Part shown: in pieces, positions 56,644 through 58,236 of the stretch
Layout: every line of letters begins with the position of its first letter
Numbering within the stretch: position 1 is the stretch's first letter
Source of the DNA: Thermosulfidibacter sp.
Lineage (GTDB): Bacteria; Thermosulfidibacterota; Thermosulfidibacteria; Thermosulfidibacterales; Thermosulfidibacteraceae
Reading direction: 5' to 3'
DNA: 58,236 nucleotides
Assembly: GCA_023269715.1 (NCBI GenBank)
Contig: JAGDVO010000015.1
Coordinates: 8,001 to 66,236, forward strand
The notes under the pieces: model-generated
The model's database searches: none
What the model saw: the letters and a program-made list of their open reading frames with translations, nothing else
What the model was told of the DNA's origin: nothing
Made by a program: the position numbers and the translations under genes

Positions 56644-58236
56644 TAAAACTAGCGAAACCTATAAAGTACATAGTTATAGTCATATCCCTAATAATAACAT
56701 TCTCCTTTACGATCTGGGTAAGACTGAATGACGTAAAGCTATGGAAGGAGAAAAAGGATATATTTTTCCATAACGGAACGCCCATATATAGCGAATATGA
56801 CTCTTTTTACTTCGCAAGGATAGCGAAAGATATGGTGGATGGAAAATTCAGAATTGGAGAACCAGATAAAATGAGATTTTACCCCGACGGTATCCTTAAA
56901 ACAAAACTAAAAGATGAAAAACTATACCCCGAATACACAATTTCAGGTAACGGTCCAAGTCTCATAGTATACGCTATTCATAAAATAACAGGGCTATCCT
57001 TTGAAAGGATCACATGGTACATAGTTTACATCCTAACATCACTTACAATCATCCCCATATTCTTTTACGGATATAAAAACGACTCACCAACTGCAGGCAT
57101 CATAGGTGCTCTCATAGCTACCAATTCACCCCTATTCTTAGCTAGAACCAACTTAATGAGACTCGACCATGATATGCTAAACCTTTTCTTCCCTTTTACC
57201 TTAGCACTATTCTCGTTCCTATTCACTTTTGAAAGGGACAAAAGAAGACTTCTATACGCTGTACTATGTTCGATCACAGCCATTATGTATTACATATGGT
57301 ACGGACACTCTAACATTATACTGGTTCAGATTTCCGCAATAATAATAGCTGATTTGATAGTGAGGAGAAAAATCACAAAAAAGGAACTAACAGAATATGC
57401 CATCATAATAGTACCACAGTTATGGTACCTCTACGAAGGGCCGATGTCCCTGTATAGCCAGGTAATGACTTTGGTCTTCGGTATAGCATCAAAAACATCT
57501 TCGGAAAAGCTATTTTCAGAATTCCCAAATATATTCATGTCAATATCGGAGCTTCAAAAACTTAGCCCAAAAGAAGTACTGGAAAATCTATTCACAAATC
57601 CTTACTTTTCCGTAGTAGGATTAATCGGTTTTGTTGTATTTATATTCCAAAGGTGGAGAGAATCCATCTTTTTATTACCCATATTCGCAATAGGTATATT
57701 ATCCTTTAAATCTGGTGCGCGTTTCACTATGTATCTAGCACCTTTCGCGGGCTTCGGTTTCGGATACCTCCTTGACACTCTAGTCAGATACATCACAAAA
57801 GATGAAAGTAAACAGGATATTCTAAAAGCCTTTCTATCTTTCAGCACACTTATACTCAGTGTTATGGTTCAAACAAGTATTACGAACATAGTAAGTACCC
57901 CAAAAGCCTATTCAACTTTAGTAGCCGATATGAAATGGATAAAGGACAATACACCAGCTCAATCCGCTATATGGACATGGTGGGACTACGGCTATGCCTT
58001 CAATTTATACTCCGAAAGAGCTAATGTACATGATGGTGGTAGCCAATCAACGCCTAAAACCTATTTCGTAGCCAGAAGTTTCGCTGTAAGTGATCCAGAA
58101 AAGGGATGGCTAATCTCCTCTTTCATAACCAATTACGGTCTAAAAAGAGTTATAGATCTACTTCAAAGTGGAGTGAAAGCGAAAGACATCGTAGAAAAGG
58201 TTGAGAAAGGGAACTTTAAAAAACCAATAGGAACGC
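56562..58236 (+). CDS. PglB/STT3-type oligosaccharyltransferase (3' end outside window)
   Basis: At least 558 residues, cut by the window edge. An in-frame TGA at 56556 fixes the ATG at 56562 (AGAGGTG upstream), inside pncB. A charged 35-residue tail precedes membrane helix 1 ([13 protein letters not shown]). The first loop has [10 protein letters not shown] (catalytic Asp), later [11 protein letters not shown] (second acidic motif), and the periplasmic domain has the acceptor-binding [10 protein letters not shown] followed by HDGGSQS. These are the key motifs of STT3, which moves lipid-linked glycans to Asn in NxS/T sequons. The enzyme is rare in bacteria. Confidence 0.92.
   Translation, partial: MGLSGKSIKQTKKDDGKAGENDTLSPIVKLAKPIKYIVIVISLIITFSFTIWVRLNDVKLWKEKKDIFFHNGTPIYSEYDSFYFARIAKDMVDGKFRIGEPDKMRFYPDGILKTKLKDEKLYPEYTISGNGPSLIVYAIHKITGLSFERITWYIVYILTSLTIIPIFFYGYKNDSPTAGIIGALIATNSPLFLARTNLMRLDHDMLNLFFPFTLALFSFLFTFERDKRRLLYAVLCSITAIMYYIWYGHSNIILVQISAIIIADLIVRRKITKKELTEYAIIIVPQLWYLYEGPMSLYSQVMTLVFGIASKTSSEKLFSEFPNIFMSISELQKLSPKEVLENLFTNPYFSVVGLIGFVVFIFQRWRESIFLLPIFAIGILSFKSGARFTMYLAPFAGFGFGYLLDTLVRYITKDESKQDILKAFLSFSTLILSVMVQTSITNIVSTPKAYSTLVADMKWIKDNTPAQSAIWTWWDYGYAFNLYSERANVHDGGSQSTPKTYFVARSFAVSDPEKGWLISSFITNYGLKRVIDLLQSGVKAKDIVEKVEKGNFKKPIGT

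Overview
The window is a compact, AT-leaning bacterial chromosome segment. It carries about 60 protein genes, almost no intergenic DNA, and no tRNA, rRNA, CRISPR array or insertion sequence that I could find. Arg is coded largely by AGA/AGG and Ile often by ATA, and the proteins are rich in Lys, Glu, Arg and Ile, which suggests a thermophile. Start codons are often TTG or GTG, and neighbouring genes overlap by 1 to 40 bases. A DUF39 homocysteine synthase (sulfide-based), inositol-phosphate synthase, two F0 b-type subunits behind parA-parB, a TolC/AmiC-type envelope and a PglB/STT3 oligosaccharyltransferase together point to a Gram-negative, probably anaerobic sulfur-environment thermophile. 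It may lie near Thermosulfidibacter, Thermodesulfobacteria or Aquificota; this placement is inference only.

Layout. 1-99: start of a gene leaving the left edge (minus). 349-11282 (minus): one ten-gene run, thiolase, purC, ribF, AmiC-type amidase, HDOD protein, CheR, HAD hydrolase, DnaQ-like exonuclease, ARPP-1 protein and a protein kinase fused to a UvrD-type helicase. 11484-13411: cutA (plus) converging on a lactate-permease-family transporter (minus). 13507-19593 (minus): tetR-tolC-macA-macB-type tripartite efflux operon with a visible operator. 19675-24265 (minus): trpF, ABC-2 exporter, inositol-3-phosphate synthase, DUF39. 24346-25020: phoU. 25040-34713 (minus): hemH, hemG/hemY, parA, parB, then atpF'-atpF-atpH-atpA-atpG-atpD-atpC. 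34753-38228 (plus): metallophosphoesterase, EF-G paralogue, SPOR protein. 38194-51138 (minus): a stripped dcw cluster, rsmH-murE-murF-mraY-murD-murG-murC-murB-ddl-ftsZ plus a radical SAM protein. 51169-58236: NUDIX, M20 peptidase (minus), flavin reductase, degenerate PIN, degenerate J-domain, patatin, a small unknown, pncB and an oligosaccharyltransferase that runs off the right edge.

The most unusual items are the kinase-helicase fusion and its neighbours (ARPP-1 protein, exonuclease), the bacterial STT3/PglB, the dcw cluster without ftsL/I/W/Q/A, the EF-G paralogue with an altered G4 motif, the PIN/J-like/patatin gene set, and a mirror-symmetric divergent promoter between hemH and a phosphoesterase that would produce leaderless transcripts.
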